Origin: Lamellibrachia satsuma
Taxonomy: Eukaryota; Annelida; Polychaeta; Sabellida; Siboglinidae
DNA length: 64,000 bases
Direction of reading: 5' to 3'
Assembly (NCBI GenBank): GCA_033239005.1
Contig: BSQZ01000034.1
Coordinates: 3,913,501-3,977,500, forward strand
Below are positions 1-11,624 of this stretch, piece by piece. Both the position numbers and the translations under genes were made by a program. Below the pieces are notes generated by a model. It ran no database searches and was not told the DNA's origin. It saw nothing but the letters and a program-made list of their open reading frames with translations. Within the stretch, counting starts at the first letter, position 1. Every line of letters starts with the position of its first letter.

Positions 1-216
1 AGCTTTATGGGTACACACATGGGTCAAACCCTCTCTTTATGTATCTTTGTTTATTGAACGAAATTTTGTAAAAGGTAACGTACTATGTGGATTGTTTCAT
101 ATCAAATGAATGCCACATATATTTCAGACGGACTAAAAATGGCGCATATACGGGATGAGTCGGCCTAGAGCTGGCAACGACTGGAGCTTGTTTAAATCTT
201 GTCCGATTGATTATAC
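1..216 (-). other. Intron 1 of locus A (gene continues off the left edge)
   Basis: This lies downstream of the E1 donor of locus A on the minus strand. It closely matches 29390-29648, the same intron of locus E; both carry the words agctttatgggtacaca and gtcggcctag. A and E therefore look like recent sister duplicates. Exons E2-E4 of locus A would lie beyond the left end of the window. Confidence 0.7.
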
Positions 217-444
217 CTGCTTTCGTTGTCGCTAGTTCGTGCTGTAACTCTTTCACCATCGTCTGCAGAGCAAGAAACTCGCTCTTCTTCACGTAGTTGT
301 CGTCAGCGCCGTAACCGCTGCCTTGGCCGCAGCTTCTCTCCGGCACATTCACGGTGACCACGCACTGGGGACTCGCGGCAACGTGGTTTGTACGTCAGCT
401 GCGAAGGCTGGCAACAGGCTGAAGAGTAGAATCAGTCTCGTCAT
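217..444 (-). pseudogene. Locus A, exon 1 of a CTHRC1-like secreted protein gene, frameshifted
   Basis: Reading down from ATG at 444, the exon gives a signal peptide (MTRLILLFSLLPAFAADV), a TTLPR segment, the Cys block VPERSCGQ, then the coiled coil VKKSEFLALQTMVKELQHEL, and it ends at a GT donor (GCAG|gtataa). The three sister exons (loci B, E, F) read through 'PRDP' at the same place. Here the plus strand has ggggactcgcgg instead of ggggatctcg, a 1-nt loss near 371-372, so the frame meets TGA shortly after. The exon is 228 nt; an intact phase-1 exon would be 229. The rest of the gene is outside the window. It may be a true pseudogene or an assembly error. Domain knowledge: E1 precedes a CTHRC1-type globular domain. 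Confidence 0.75.
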
Positions 445-504
445 CGTGATGTCGTCTAGATACGTCACTGTAATAACGGTGTCCGGGATACGTGAAGATA
501 GCTC

Positions 505-512
505 TATATATA
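505..512 (-). promoter_or_regulatory. TATA box of locus A
   Basis: TATATATA on the minus strand lies about 60 bp upstream of the E1 start codon. Its flanks (ctcta...caccacaccgtt) are repeated at 12820-12950, where the TATA itself has become a long (TA)n tract, and similar flanks sit upstream of locus E. Confidence 0.6.
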
Positions 513-519
513 CACCACA

Positions 520-1243
520 CCGTTCAGTTTATGTCATCCGGGGGTAAACACGGCAGCACATAACTGTCTACATCCTGTTTCCTCGACAAAAAGAGATTAA
601 TGTATCAGACCAGAGGGGAACACTCAATATTTCGCCAGTACTACATTATTAAGAATGTTTCTAACTGACCCCTCATCTAAACAAGATTTAGACTTCTGTC
701 AAAATATACCCTTTTCAAGTTAAGTGGATTGACATATACACCCATTAACGTGTAAATGATATATCAAAATATATACCAAAGTCAAAATATATACCAATCA
801 TCCATCAAATATGTTTTTGTACCGTAAATGCATTGCATACGATAACGATCGTTGGATGCAGAAATATACTCATATAACGTGGAATTTGTCACAGGCATGG
901 TATACTGGCAATGCATTGAGTGTCCCTCTCCTGGGCGTCATAACGTGTGCGTAACACCGCTGTTGGAAAGCATAAATATGGGACGAATCCTATATTTCAT
1001 CGTAAGTTGAAAACATAAATGTGACGGTCGATTATAAAAGTGTAATTATACATCGCCGTACTGATAAATCAAGACAGGCCCCTGGTAATTAAAAGGTGGC
1101 CAATACTATTAGCAAGTTCGTGTTTCATACCCGTCAACACTCGCGCAATGACGGTTTGCATTAAATGTCAGTCTCACGTAAGAGGCCTGAAGCTCGTAAC
1201 CTTTAGCGAGAAAATTATGAAAAAAACGACGCTTCTTATGAAT
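520..1243. other. No gene seen
   Basis: Upstream flank of locus A. It holds two adjacent copies of the short word caaaatatatacca at 765-800 and nothing recognisably coding. Confidence 0.5.
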
Positions 1244-1273
1244 ATGGCGTGTGTGTGTGTATGTTTGTGTGTG

Positions 1274-1324
<51 letters not shown>

Positions 1325-1325
1325 A
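1244..1325. repeat. (GT)n followed by (GCGT)n microsatellite
   Basis: Alternating GT dinucleotides pass into a GCGT tetranucleotide run. The open frame over it is low complexity only. Confidence 0.95.
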
Positions 1326-2178
1326 TGCCTCAGTTAGTTTACCGGTAATATTCGCCTTTTACTTAATATCGTGTGAAACACGGTCATTGATTGGTTGACA
1401 GCTGAACATCAACCAATGAGATTTCCTGTTGGAAAGCAGCGTAGACACGCGGTGAAGATGAGCTTTTCTTTACTTTTGGAATGAAAAATCTTCACAGGGT
1501 TTTCAAATTACCCGGATATTCAGTGAGGCCCATATACCCTGGCTGGGACTATTTCTCACGCCTAAGAACCCTGCACGGGTTGACAGCTGTGATGTTTACA
1601 CGCATCCAGCCAGAGACCGCGTTTTTATTGCGCTCTTGGTTCGCCTTTCAAGAGTTTTTGCAACACAACATAGTATGATTGAAAGATAAACAGGATGTTT
1701 TATTTCTTTTAGTGGTGCGTCATTTCTTGTGAGGACACACGGGCTTATGTTTTTGTGTGCAATACGTGTGCAAATCAGATTTTATTTATTTATCGTTTAT
1801 ATAGGACATAATTTAAGTAGGCGAAATTGAATAATATCTGAAATTGTACATTTCTTCAAACGATATCGTGCACAGCTTTGAAATTACATAACTCGAACTT
1901 GCATACGAAATATACAACTTTCGTGTCAGTGTCAAAGGCATTTCGGAAACTTCTGCAGAATTATAACTAATTAACAAAAAAACAATCACCTATTTAAAAT
2001 ATTATGGGTATTTAATTTAATTAAGTTAGAGTTAGCCTGTTGTAATGTACACGAACGTTGTGTTGTGTTTTGTGTGCGCTTGTTGTTGTTTTGTTGTTGT
2101 TGTTGTTGTTGTTAGCTACCAGGTGACAGCACCACGTGGTCGCTGGATAGAAACGTTACGCGTTTCAAAGCAGACCAT
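1326..2178. other. No gene seen
   Basis: AT-rich flank downstream of locus B. A (GTT)n run lies at about 2083-2114. Nothing else is supportable. Confidence 0.5.
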
Positions 2179-2184
2179 TTTATT
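2179..2184 (-). promoter_or_regulatory. Candidate polyadenylation signal of locus B
   Basis: AATAAA on the minus strand, about 60 nt after the locus B stop codon at 2243-2245. Confidence 0.5.
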
Positions 2185-2242
2185 TCCAAAACAAATGAAA
2201 AAGGGGAAGTGACGCAGGCAATAATACAGAGGTGTCCCTAAT

Positions 2243-4156
2243 CTAGACAATAGCTTCATCGACGTCTTCCACGTCGAGCTCCTCGACGATGATACGCACT
2301 GTCGATGTCCACCCGATGTAACTGTCGCCAACCTGTCTAACACCCTGGCTCACACAGTCGCCAATGTTCCATTCAACACGCACGTTGCCAGCCGGCAAGC
2401 CTCGGCAGTATCCCTCCACTGAAACAACATGTTGTACCTAGTCACCAGGAGATACATACACTTCGATTTACATTAAAATATATATAAATGCTGACAAACA
2501 GAACATCGTAATATTGCAATAAGTTTTATTAAAATTGCATGTTATAAAAACAACAAAAGACCGTATGCAACTTATCTCTGGAATGTTTTTTAAGTCAGGT
2601 TAACCGAGATTGTCTGCTACAGGCTAGTAATGGTCTGTATTTATTAATATCAAAATTGACATTTCGTTTGCAAAATGGAACACAAAATGAATGGCAAATA
2701 TGCAAAGAGTGGAATATTAATTTTAGGATAATTTTGAGTTTCCATAAAAATAAATATTACTATCTAGATGTACTAATTATTTTTTTTACAAATATTTCAT
2801 TAAATAATCACATTAAATAGTAGCGAGGTTGTTTGAATTACATGCTTACTGACGATTTTCATCAAAGATACGCGGATAAATGAAGGAAACTAGCTGCGTA
2901 GATATGTCCATTTTAAACGGAGCTCAAGAAGACAAATACATTTCGTATCGTTTTCTTACCGTAGTAAGGAGTAAGCATTTCGACATTCTTTGTGTTGCTT
3001 ATGATCGGAGTGTCTATGGTCTTCGGTTGGCTGCACTCGTGGCCGTTAAGGGTGAAGTACAGACGTCGACAGGATGTGCCGGTGTTACCTTTGTGTATCA
3101 GTCGAAAGTCGCCGTTCCACGCGACCCGAAGCACCGTGTTGTATTGTTTCTTGACGAAGTCACACCCCTGAAGTTTATATGTTATCATCATCATCATCAT
3201 TATCAACTTCTTATTCGTCTTCGTCACCGTCGTCATCATCACCGTCATCATCATCATCGTAATAATCAATGTCATCGTTCTCGTTATCGTCATCATCATC
3301 ATCATCCACCATCGCAACCAACACCGCCACCGCCAGCACATCCACAACCACCACCACCACCACCGCCTCCACATACGATATGTGGAAATATTTGATTTTA
3401 ACACGTGTGATAGTTAATCTGTAAAGAAAATAAGTTCAATTAAGTAGCCTACCATTATGACACCGTTTTCTCTATCGTCATTCAAGGCTCGTCTTGAACA
3501 TTGCTTCAGATTCGCTAAAACATCAACAGTAAAAATGATACAGACATAAACTGTTGAAATGAAGTGTTAACTGCAACACAATTGACTCCCTATCGTATAA
3601 TTGAGCAACTCGTTTTAACACGTATGCTTGATTCAGTGCTGTGATATATAAATGCATTAATGGAAATACATACATACTTTTTTCAAGACAAATGCATGAG
3701 TATGTTTTATCACGGACGTCAAAGCAATAAACAACAACATACTGAGCAGAATTAGTCAACTAGTCATTGGCTGTGCTGACTTGGTGGACATTTTGTGTTT
3801 AAGTATTAACATTGTATGTGCAAATAAATTGTGATAAGTTATCTTCGCATAATGGTGTATCCTTGCAGTGAGCGATTATTAATACGACGTATGGTGTCAA
3901 GTGTGCCGAAATACCAGCTATAGGCCATACCGCTTTTCTTTGTCGCCAGTTCCTGTCGCAACTCTTGTATCTGAGCGTGTAGCTCACTCTTCTTCACGTA
4001 GTTGGTGTCAGCGCCGTAACTGCAGGGTTGGCCGCAGCCTCTCTCCGGCACATTCACAGTGCACGCGCACAGGGGATCTCGCGGCAACGTACTTTGTGCG
4101 TCAACGGCGCAAACGAAGGCTGGCAACAGGCTGAAGAGTAAAATCGGTATCGCCAT
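2243..4156 (-). CDS. Locus B, CTHRC1-like secreted protein (collagen-less), four exons
   Basis: Exons: E1 4156-3931, E2 3514-3453, E3 3167-2960, E4 2418-2243. All junctions are GT/AG with phases 1, 0, 1, giving 223 aa. Residues 1-20 are a hydrophobic signal peptide (MAIPILLFSLLPAFVCAVDA). A Cys-containing linker (CACTVNVPERGCGQ) follows, then a short coiled coil (YVKKSELHAQIQELRQELAT). E2 carries LKQCSRR. E3 has CDFVKK, TVLRVAWNGDFRL and RRLYFTLNGHEC. E4 has VEGYCRGL, VEWNIGDC and GWTSTVRIIVEEL. The order and cysteines match the vertebrate CTHRC1 globular domain (KQCSW, RVLFSGSLRL, QRWYFTFNGAEC, VEGLCEG, SRIIIEEL). No Gly-X-Y collagen segment is present. It is presumably secreted and oligomerises through the coil. 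A Wnt-related function is known for vertebrate CTHRC1 but is only inference here. Confidence 0.87.
3181..3375. repeat. Imperfect CAT/CCA trinucleotide repeat in intron 2 of locus B
   Basis: Most of the 285-bp intron between E2 and E3 is degenerate (CAT)n passing into (CCA)n. The His/Pro- and Met/Trp-rich open frames over it are artefacts of this repeat. Confidence 0.85.
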
Positions 4157-4238
4157 TCTATGGTGTTATGCGTTGTGTCGGTACGATAGCTGTGTCTCTC
4201 TATTCCTATCCCTCTCGCGCGCGCTCTCTCTCTCTGCC

Positions 4239-4246
4239 TTTATATA
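4239..4246 (-). promoter_or_regulatory. TATA box of locus B
   Basis: TATATAAA on the minus strand about 85 bp upstream of the start codon at 4156, next to a CT-rich stretch (4211-4238). It corresponds in position to the TATA boxes of loci E and F. Confidence 0.65.
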
Positions 4247-4452
4247 CGCCCCTTGATATGGCCAGACGTTTAATACATAACTTCTGGTGGCAAACGCAAT
4301 TACTTGAAAAAGGTGTGGCGTAGCAAGCTTTAACACGATACAGATGAGAAACAGATGAAAAATATCAATGTTTACAGCAGGGTTGGTATCGTATTGCTTA
4401 GATGGAATGTTTGCTGTCGGCAATTTGCGTGCCTGGTAGCCGCCGTGTTCAG

Positions 4453-4454
<2 letters not shown>

Positions 4455-4505
<51 letters not shown>

Positions 4506-4523
4506 TGTGCGTTTGTGTGTGTA
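4455..4523. repeat. (GT)n microsatellite
   Basis: Nearly uninterrupted GT dinucleotides, about 300 bp upstream of the locus B start. Confidence 0.95.
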
Positions 4524-4529
4524 TAATTC

Positions 4530-5585
4530 AGATCTGAGTGAAACTCTGTCACCTAACCCATTTCGATCGACTCCGTTTTATCGGCAGCAGGACTGTGAGT
4601 GACAACGACACATAGCCTCATTGTTAAGACCTGTCTGTATAAGTTGTGCATTCACAGTTGTAGCACGTTTGACTGATTTGGACACTTTGGCCTTGTGCGC
4701 TGATGACATACACTACAACTTGAAATCGCTAAAAAAAACACATTAGCAACAGTTCTGGCGTTTCGTAAACTAACAGGCACACAACTTCAAGTTTAGCTGC
4801 ACAGTACACTACCGTGTGTTATATATTACTATAAAAGGAGTTATAATGCTGCAAATGTTACATTCTGCAAATTGGTGATGATGTGAGTGTTGAATAGATG
4901 CATGAAGTCTTACAACACGTGTAACTTGATTATGTTAAACAACCATTTAAAATCTAAAAAAATGGGTAGAACGAACTCGCCACTTTAAAATGCCCTTCAC
5001 CGGGGTATGGGCGGTTCCGATATACAGGACGAAATGCTTCACATGTACTCAGTAATATTCTGAATCCGCTCTGAAAACAAAAACAAATATTACACACATG
5101 AGAGATAAAGGCGGTTTGTTTGAGTTTAATGAAACTGGTCCAAAACCACTGATCACATAACGTATGAATCGCTCCTGGCACCCTCAATCGGACTGGCAAA
5201 TATTCTACAATGGTAATGTTACTGCAACAAAAACAGGTTTTATTTCCCTCACTCATTAGAAGTAGTGGTAGGTAGATGTTCTACGTTACGCCCTCTGGCC
5301 TATGTGTTGTGAAGTATGTACGCATGAGCAATTAAATTTGCATCAAGTTTCTCGCCACAGCGTAACGGCTTGTCGTACTACATACGGCGCAGCTGCAATT
5401 TATTCTACAAATAGCTCATATACACTTTTTAAAGTATTACCTCATTTACGTATTATTTATCCTCAATAATATTATTCTATCATAATATAGTTTATACAGT
5501 ATTAATGATGTAAGGTGCAATGGTGGTTAGAGAAATAAAATACAACTCTTGTTCGTGTGTCAACAAGGTTTTGAAGAGGACATAA
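4530..5585. other. No gene seen
   Basis: Unique-looking AT-rich sequence. The only open frames are short and unsupported. Confidence 0.5.
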
Positions 5586-5587
5586 CC

Positions 5588-6116
5588 CATATGTATGTGT
5601 ATGTGTATGCATGAGAACGTACGTGTATGTATGTTTGTTTGCCTGTATGTATGTATGTATGTATACATGTTTGTGTGTATGTGTGTATGTATATATGTTT
5701 GTGTGTATGTATGCATGTATGTGTATGTGCATATATATGTTTGTATGTATGTATGTATGTATGTATGTATGTCTTGATGAATGTACGTACGTACGTACGT
5801 ACGTATGTACGTACGTAATGTACGACATATATGTACGTGTATATGTTTCTGTGTATGTGTGTACGTGTGTATGTATGCATGTATGTATGTATAATATATG
5901 TATATATTTATATACATATGTCGATGTATGCATGTATGGGCGTATATATGTATGTATGTATGTATATATGTTAGTGTATGTATGTGTGCATGTATGTATG
6001 TATGTATGTATGTATGTATGTATGTATGTATGTATGTATATGTGTGTATGTGTGTATGTGTGTGTATGTGTGTATGTGCGTATGTACTTATGTATGTATG
6101 TGTGTGTATGTATGTA
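5588..6116. repeat. Degenerate (TATG)n / (TACG)n tetranucleotide array
   Basis: About 530 bp of TATG repeats with TGTG, TACG and TGCA variants. All six reading frames stay open over it, which explains the Cys/Val/Met/Tyr and His/Thr/Ile frames here; none is a gene. A shorter relative is at 22452-22660. Confidence 0.95.
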
Positions 6117-6439
6117 TGCTTTCAGTGGAAGGGACAGCAGTTAGCAGAGAAACTTGTCAGCATTAAACCACTAGAAACACAACACTACATAATATAGTAG
6201 CAGGAAACGATAAACAAGACGGTCAGGTAATTTTTTTCAGAGGAATGGTTCAAGTAAGTGTAGGTATCAATTGCATGTTACGCGATATGGATGGGACTGG
6301 TGTTTACGAAGGTTTCGAGCATGGTATGCATCGTCTTTGTTTCTTAGTATGATCGCTCATACTCCATCAACACGTTCGTGTGTTTCATTTTCACTGCTGT
6401 AAAGTCATCTGATCCAAAGGTGGATACTGTCAACAACGA

Positions 6440-6446
6440 GGACACT

Positions 6447-6488
<42 letters not shown>

Positions 6489-6660
6489 AACGCACACACA
6501 CACGCGCGCACACACGTATTGTGCAGCACTGTATCTCCAGCGATTCTGAGTCAGTGGTCGATTATGTTCGTGACACAGACATACTGGTTATCCAAGTGGA
6601 TCATTTTGCCAAAAGGCCGTGGATGGAAGCACATCAAATAAGCCCAACCACATAAAATCG
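6440..6660 (+). repeat. Repeat with embedded (CA)n, inverted copy at 15825-15990
   Basis: A (CA)n tract at about 6448-6520 is followed by a segment (gtggtcgattatgttcgtg ... gcacatcaaataagcccaa). That segment recurs reverse-complemented at 15845-15990, again directly beside a GT/GCGT microsatellite. The repeat and its microsatellite moved or duplicated together. Confidence 0.7.
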
Positions 6661-7090
6661 ACGCAACGTATAAACCATGTAATGGGGACACTATATCTAC
6701 TGTGACATTACATTACAACTTTTACTGGTGCCTGCTTTCTTGTGGGGACAAACTTTTATATCTGTTTTGCGTGCAAGGCAGAGTGAATTCTTTTGTCCTT
6801 TTATGTAAACGAGGAACTGATTAGATATATGGAATAATGTATGTAGTCATCAACTGCATGACACGATACATATATTGTTAACACCGATAGTGTTATAGAA
6901 ATGCTTGTATCATTTCGGGAACTTTTGCCGCACTCGGTGTAATTGAAGGGACCTGGAGTAAACTGTCCCACTAGGTATGAGTTCGAGTTATGTTTAACAA
7001 TACAATTCGTCAAAGTAAAATCACCGAGACCAGGCCCACTATTCAAGCTGTTCTGGTTATTTAGAGTATTTAGGTTCGAGTGAAATATTC
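6660..7090. other. No gene seen
   Basis: No coding or repeat signal that I can support. Confidence 0.45.
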
Positions 7091-8190
7091 TTCATTCAGG
7101 AACAATGTGTTGTGCTGTGGTTGCGCTTGTAGTTGTTAATAACAGGATTGTCTCATTTTATAATAATTTTTTGATGGCAGAATTCAGCGTCACACGTTGA
7201 GGCAGAGCCTACCTGGCAAAATGCGACACGCATGCCAGTGGTCGCATATTCCAACCCGGAACTAGTAGATGTCTTCCTTATTTTTGCAATTACATTGGTG
7301 AAGTTGCTCCTGTATTTTTGTACACCGTTAATCCTGAATCTAAGGATAAGGATAAGGATAAATTTTATTTGTCCCAATAGCAAAAAAACATAGATAAATT
7401 ATATTGAACGGCAATATAAATTTTATAAATACATATGATACATGCACATATAGAACTGTACAATATATAATAGCAACTAATAAATCATCAATAAAAGTAA
7501 TACATTATGCAACAACAACCAAAAAAAAAACATATTTGCTGTGGGACGGGAGACTCCTACTAAGACCAACACTGGTCGCTATCGTAGGAGCCACCCAAAC
7601 TAACAATAACAATAAAAGACAGGTTAGCTGTATTTCTACACGTAACTTCAATACTAATGTGTATAGTCGAATACATATGATGAAACCACCTATTGGGGTT
7701 TTAATCGAGATGACCATCGATCTCATCGGTAATACCGACTGCCTGTGTACGCTCCTAACTCCCCGATTCTGGTTGTGCATAGTGGCGCCACCAACCGGGG
7801 TCTGAATAAAGCGAAGCCATTCTCAGTAGGTGGCGCACCTGTTTCTTCCAATAGGACATTCTATCTTACCGCGTAAATGTTTCGGGTTAAGTTTCAATCT
7901 TAAATGGCACGGTCAATTTTGGCTTAGCAGTCTCAACGCTGATAACTTACATGTGTAAACGGAGTTGAATTTGAGTTACAGGCAGAACAAGATACTCCCA
8001 GAATTATTGTGGAAAGCAAGAGGTTGACCTCAGACTAAGAAGGCTTGCCACCTAGTGGGAACGATTTGAGACAAGAAGGAAGCAGGTGGGGTAACCACAG
8101 AGAGAAAGTATCATCGACACCCAAATCTTAAAATCTGACACGTCCACTTCACACCGAACCTTCTACGTTAAGAGCAAACCACAACGGCAA
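7090..8190 (+). repeat. Diverged duplicated block, direct copy at 23040-23830
   Basis: Similarity begins at the gttgttaataac word (7132 and 23080) and continues through gggttttaatcgagatgacc (7694 and 23335), the palindromic ggcgccacc core, and tactcccagaatt (7992 and 23629). The second copy lies just 3' of pseudogene D, so this block may be an old flank of a gene copy now lost. A LINE tail interrupts this copy. Confidence 0.65.
7330..7395 (-). mobile_element. Probable LINE 3' end with (TTATCC)n tail
   Basis: On the minus strand, GCTATTGGGACAAATAAAAT is followed by three TTATCC repeats. Short tandem repeats ending a 3' sequence of this kind are typical of CR1-like retrotransposons. The related block at 23040-23830 seems to lack it, which supports insertion. 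Confidence 0.5.
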
Positions 8191-8620
8191 TACCATCTTA
8201 AAATGTTGGCTAGGTTCGTATAATTTATGACGCTAAAATGACGTTTCGTGCATTTTTTTCCCTTTTCCGCAACCTAACTCATATTAGTACACTTATAAGC
8301 AGCTGTTTTATGCACATTTTTCCTATCGTAGTATAATTCAACCTTTTCTAACTTACTTGACACTTATTTTGAGTTATAATAACTTCAATAAAATCTCAAA
8401 TCATAAATGTTCCACTTTGTTTATTTCTGCATTTGAACGATCAATCGCCATTAACCGAACATCGTTGGACAGCCCAGTCTTTCCTCTTTATGAATACATA
8501 TTAAGGTCTTGTATAATGTCTAATGCCAATCAACGAGAAACGAGTTGTCATCGCTAAGATCAGAGTTTAATTTTTAAAACGCGGTTGTTCACTGGCTAAT
8601 TCTGCCGTCATTAGGTCATG
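8190..8620. other. No gene seen
   Basis: Flank between the duplicated block and the transposase relic; nothing recognised. Confidence 0.4.
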
Positions 8621-9410
8621 TGGCTTCATCTGGACAGCCACATTGGCTGTTGGGCTGTTTACAATATGGCGGCCGGCTTTGCTCACGAAATTCATTCCGC
8701 TGCAAATCGAGAGTAATAGTGGTGCAATGTGGGGAAGAAGAAGCAATCTACGGTGCTATACAGCAACAGGAAATGGAGACAACGAAAACAGCAACTGACA
8801 GAATCTCGATCGAAAAGCTGGACAGCGCGAAATGATGAATTAGTCCGTTATGACGCTGGCAAATCTTCGAGTGCAACCGATCAGGAATTTAGTGCCCTTC
8901 GTTTTGACGAAGGGCACTAAAGGCTATGGACTTGTCACATCCAGCAATTTAACAGTAAGAACATACTTTTTCTGCTGTTTCGAATGTTGTGAAAAAGTCA
9001 TACGAATTTGACGATCTTGGAATTGGAAGTGTCTCGTGCTGTCAGTGTCAATGTGACTGTCAACACTCAACTTGACACCGTCACGGGGCATAGCCAGTGA
9101 CCCGCAACTCCCTACAACTATAGTCGACGGAAATAAAGACCCCAATTCAGCATGTCAAGAATGTGGACATGAGTCCATTCAAGTAAACAATGATGAGAGT
9201 AAATCAATAGGTCTGACAGTCTTTGCGATGCTGGAATGCTACAACTGTACAACACGAATGGCTGATAGCTTCACAAGCAGGAAGATGAAGGGCATTGAAA
9301 CGTTTTAGGTAAGCAGTAAAAGTGTCCTTTCCAGTCTCATGTGTGGATTTGGGGCAGCGAAATTCAACATGCATGCCTGTTGCGATTTCTGTTAGGGAAT
9401 TCAACTTTGG
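8620..9410 (+). pseudogene. Relic of a Mutator-like transposase N-terminal region
   Basis: A frame from 8729 starts MGKKKQSTVL with many Lys/Arg. A second frame at about 9072-9308 carries a Cys2-Cys2 pattern (CQECGHES ... LECYNCTT) followed by SFTSRKMKGIETF, a stop, and then VLSSLMCGFGAAKFN. This order (basic start, zinc-like Cys pairs, F-TS-K block, then a small Gly-rich helix) resembles the Mutator-like transposase domain found in animal genomes. Several frame changes and stops mean it is dead. No catalytic core is visible. The assignment rests on motif order and is moderate. Confidence 0.4.
8888..8921. repeat. Perfect 15-bp hairpin with TTTG loop
   Basis: Arms 8888-8902 (TTTAGTGCCCTTCGT) and 8907-8921 are exact reverse complements around a 4-nt loop. 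It lies inside the Mutator-like relic. Confidence 0.9.
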
Positions 9411-10310
9411 GTCGAATGCCAACTTGGAGTACGTTTCATCCCAAGTATCCACTTTTGGCAAGTAACGGGTGAAACTGGGTGCCCTGAAAGACAGTACTAA
9501 CTTGAGTCGACCACGCAGCAAGAAAGACAAAATGAGAATAGACAAGGAGAGAAAGGTAAGACAAAACAACAGCAGACCCACGCGAGGGAAGAGGGCGGTC
9601 TTGTCTATGGTGGTAGATTTTAAGAACTGGGTTTGACACTCCAAGTATGAGATTGGAAGTCAGAAAGAAAGGTCCGTTTTAATTGCAATTTTCTCTGTTT
9701 ATGTTTTTTTCTTACGATTGCAATTATTCTGTAACTTTTCTATGTACTTTACGTAAACTTGCAGAGCTGGTTCTAATGACACTAGTTTACAACAGTACAC
9801 ATATATATTTAGTGAATGTTTATCCAAGGCATAGTTTTTGCCGACTTAAATTTTATTTTAAGCTCGTTTTGACAATACAACCATGAAGTAGTTTCTGCCA
9901 TCGACTACAATGTCTCATAATAAAAAAGTGTGCATTTTTTCTTTGTAACTTTGTTAACTATATAATCATGCACCAACACCCAACATTTTAATGTACTGCT
10001 ATCAGGGGATCATATAAAAACTTGTTTCATAAAATAGTTGAAATTTGGAAGAAGAAACACAATCCAAGATGGCCGCCAATTTTCATGGCAACAGCATATT
10101 TTTCGTATTTTGCTTCGCCTGTAGACATAAATTTTTTATCAATATTTTACAAGCCCCCGCGCGCGCGCACGCTCTTCTAAGTATAAGCCGAGTTACAGTA
10201 CGTACACTACGCATATTAATGCATAGATTAACTTACTGGTTTATTCAGTGGCGAATACATTGGCAACGTACAGTACACATAAACACAACAGCTAAACTAG
10301 AGTAACCCGA
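9410..10310. other. No gene seen
   Basis: No supported gene. A short (CG)n run lies at about 10158-10169. Confidence 0.4.
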
Positions 10311-10474
10311 CCAAGGCGCTCTTCCTACTTTCACAACTACCACGACGCGTGACGTCATCACTTCTGCTCTCTATGATATACATAACCAACGCAAAATCTC
10401 ACCGTGTTGTCAGAAAGGGGACAGATTTAGTAAACAAATGCGAAAATATGTAACATAAGTTATGGATTGATTAG

Positions 10475-11085
10475 ATGAAATATAACATACAAGGGAAAAA
10501 GTTAATTATACCCCTTTATAAAGCAATAGTTAGACCTCATTTAGAATACTGTATACAAGCATGGAGACCATATCTTAAGAAGGATATAGATACGGTTGAA
10601 CGTATACAAAGGAGAGCAACTAAAATTATTCCAGAACTGAGAGACCTTAGTTATGAAGAACGCCTGAAAGAATGTTGTTTAACAACTCTAAAGACAAGGA
10701 GGTTAAGAGGAGATCATATTGAAGTTTTTAAGATATTGAATGGGTATGAAAATATTGATAGAAATGTGTTTTTCTCACTCAAGAAGGATAGCAGAACTAG
10801 AAGACATGAGGTAAAATTAGTAAAGGATCAATGTAGATTGGACTTCAGGAAGCACTCGTTCTCACAGAGGACAATAAATGAATGGAACAAATTGTCTACA
10901 GATTGTGTAACTGCTAGCAGCGTGAATATGTTTAAAAACAAGGTTAACACATATCTCAGGAGGGCGGGTTATAAGTAGATGAACATTGTTGGACTCTCGA
11001 TAAGCCAATGGCTCCTTTATCCACTTGCCATCTGGGCCTTTGGCTTGGACGTCAAATCTTGTTAAATCTCTTGTTAAATAAGTCG
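10475..11085 (+). mobile_element. 5'-truncated non-LTR retrotransposon, 3' end of reverse transcriptase
   Basis: The 167-aa frame 10475-10978 contains the post-RT 'thumb' region typical of animal LINEs: LIIPLYKAIVRPHLEYCIQA, VERIQRRATKII, YEERLKECCLTTLKTRRLRG and FSQRTINEWNKL. It ends SVNMFKNKVNTYL and is followed by a 3' UTR. The catalytic YADD part is absent (5' truncation). Further copies of this 3' end are at 34185-34450 (same strand) and 15415-15830 (opposite strand). The intact frame suggests it is the youngest of the three. Confidence 0.85.
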
Positions 11086-11547
11086 AGCTTGGACGCAAAC
11101 AGCACGGCCATATTATAATGGCAAGTATAGGAATAGGTGTTTACACATATATTGTCGTTTAGCAAGTCTTACTACCGCAATCGGGTTACCTAACAGTACG
11201 GCGCGGCCCTTTAAGATAAGTTTTCCTGTAATAATAATAATAATAATGTGTAATAGTCTTAACTGTAATTGCAAAAGGTTATGTTTATGCCACACGTCAT
11301 AACAGCACCGTCATTTAACGACTAAATAACTGAACATTGAGACTTCACCATATTTTTTATGAAATGTAAACCTATTATTATTTGCAGTTAGAATTCGGCA
11401 GCGGCAGCAGCAGCAGATGTTGTTGTTGTAGGTTTTGGCAGACAACATACAACACCAACTTTAACCCGTTTCATTGAGTGAAAATGTGTTGATTGACACT
11501 ATAACATATTTCACTACAACATGCCAACATTGTCGTTGTACTTATTG

Positions 11548-11624
11548 TTTCAAGACACCGCTTTCTCTATCTTCATTCAAGTCCCGTCTTGAACATTGCT
11601 TTTTCATAGCTGGCGATCCAAATC
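11548..11624 (-). pseudogene. Orphan exon E2 of a CTHRC1-like gene
   Basis: The minus strand reads GFGSPAMKKQCSRRDLNEDRESGVL after an intact CAG acceptor at 11625, nearly identical to E2 of locus E (28752-28676). The donor is lost: locus E has CTTGATG|gtaaat, while here the sequence is CTTGAAACAATAAG. No E1, E3 or E4 lies nearby in a compatible arrangement. It was carried here in the duplicated block. Confidence 0.75.

Noticed and set aside
2116..2343. Minus-strand frame MLDRLATVTSGGH...
   Set aside because: Out-of-frame shadow of exon 4 of locus B, whose true frame starts VEGYCRGL.
3181..3404. His-rich, Pro-rich protein on the plus strand and Met/Trp-rich one on the minus strand
   Set aside because: They come from the CAT/CCA repeat in intron 2 of locus B.
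5492..6197. Long overlapping open frames on both strands rich in Tyr/Val/Cys/Met or His/Thr/Ile
   Set aside because: Created by the (TATG)n array; no codon bias or domain.
9204..9644. 146-aa minus-strand frame
   Set aside because: Overlaps the Mutator-like relic on the other strand and shows no domain; judged a shadow.
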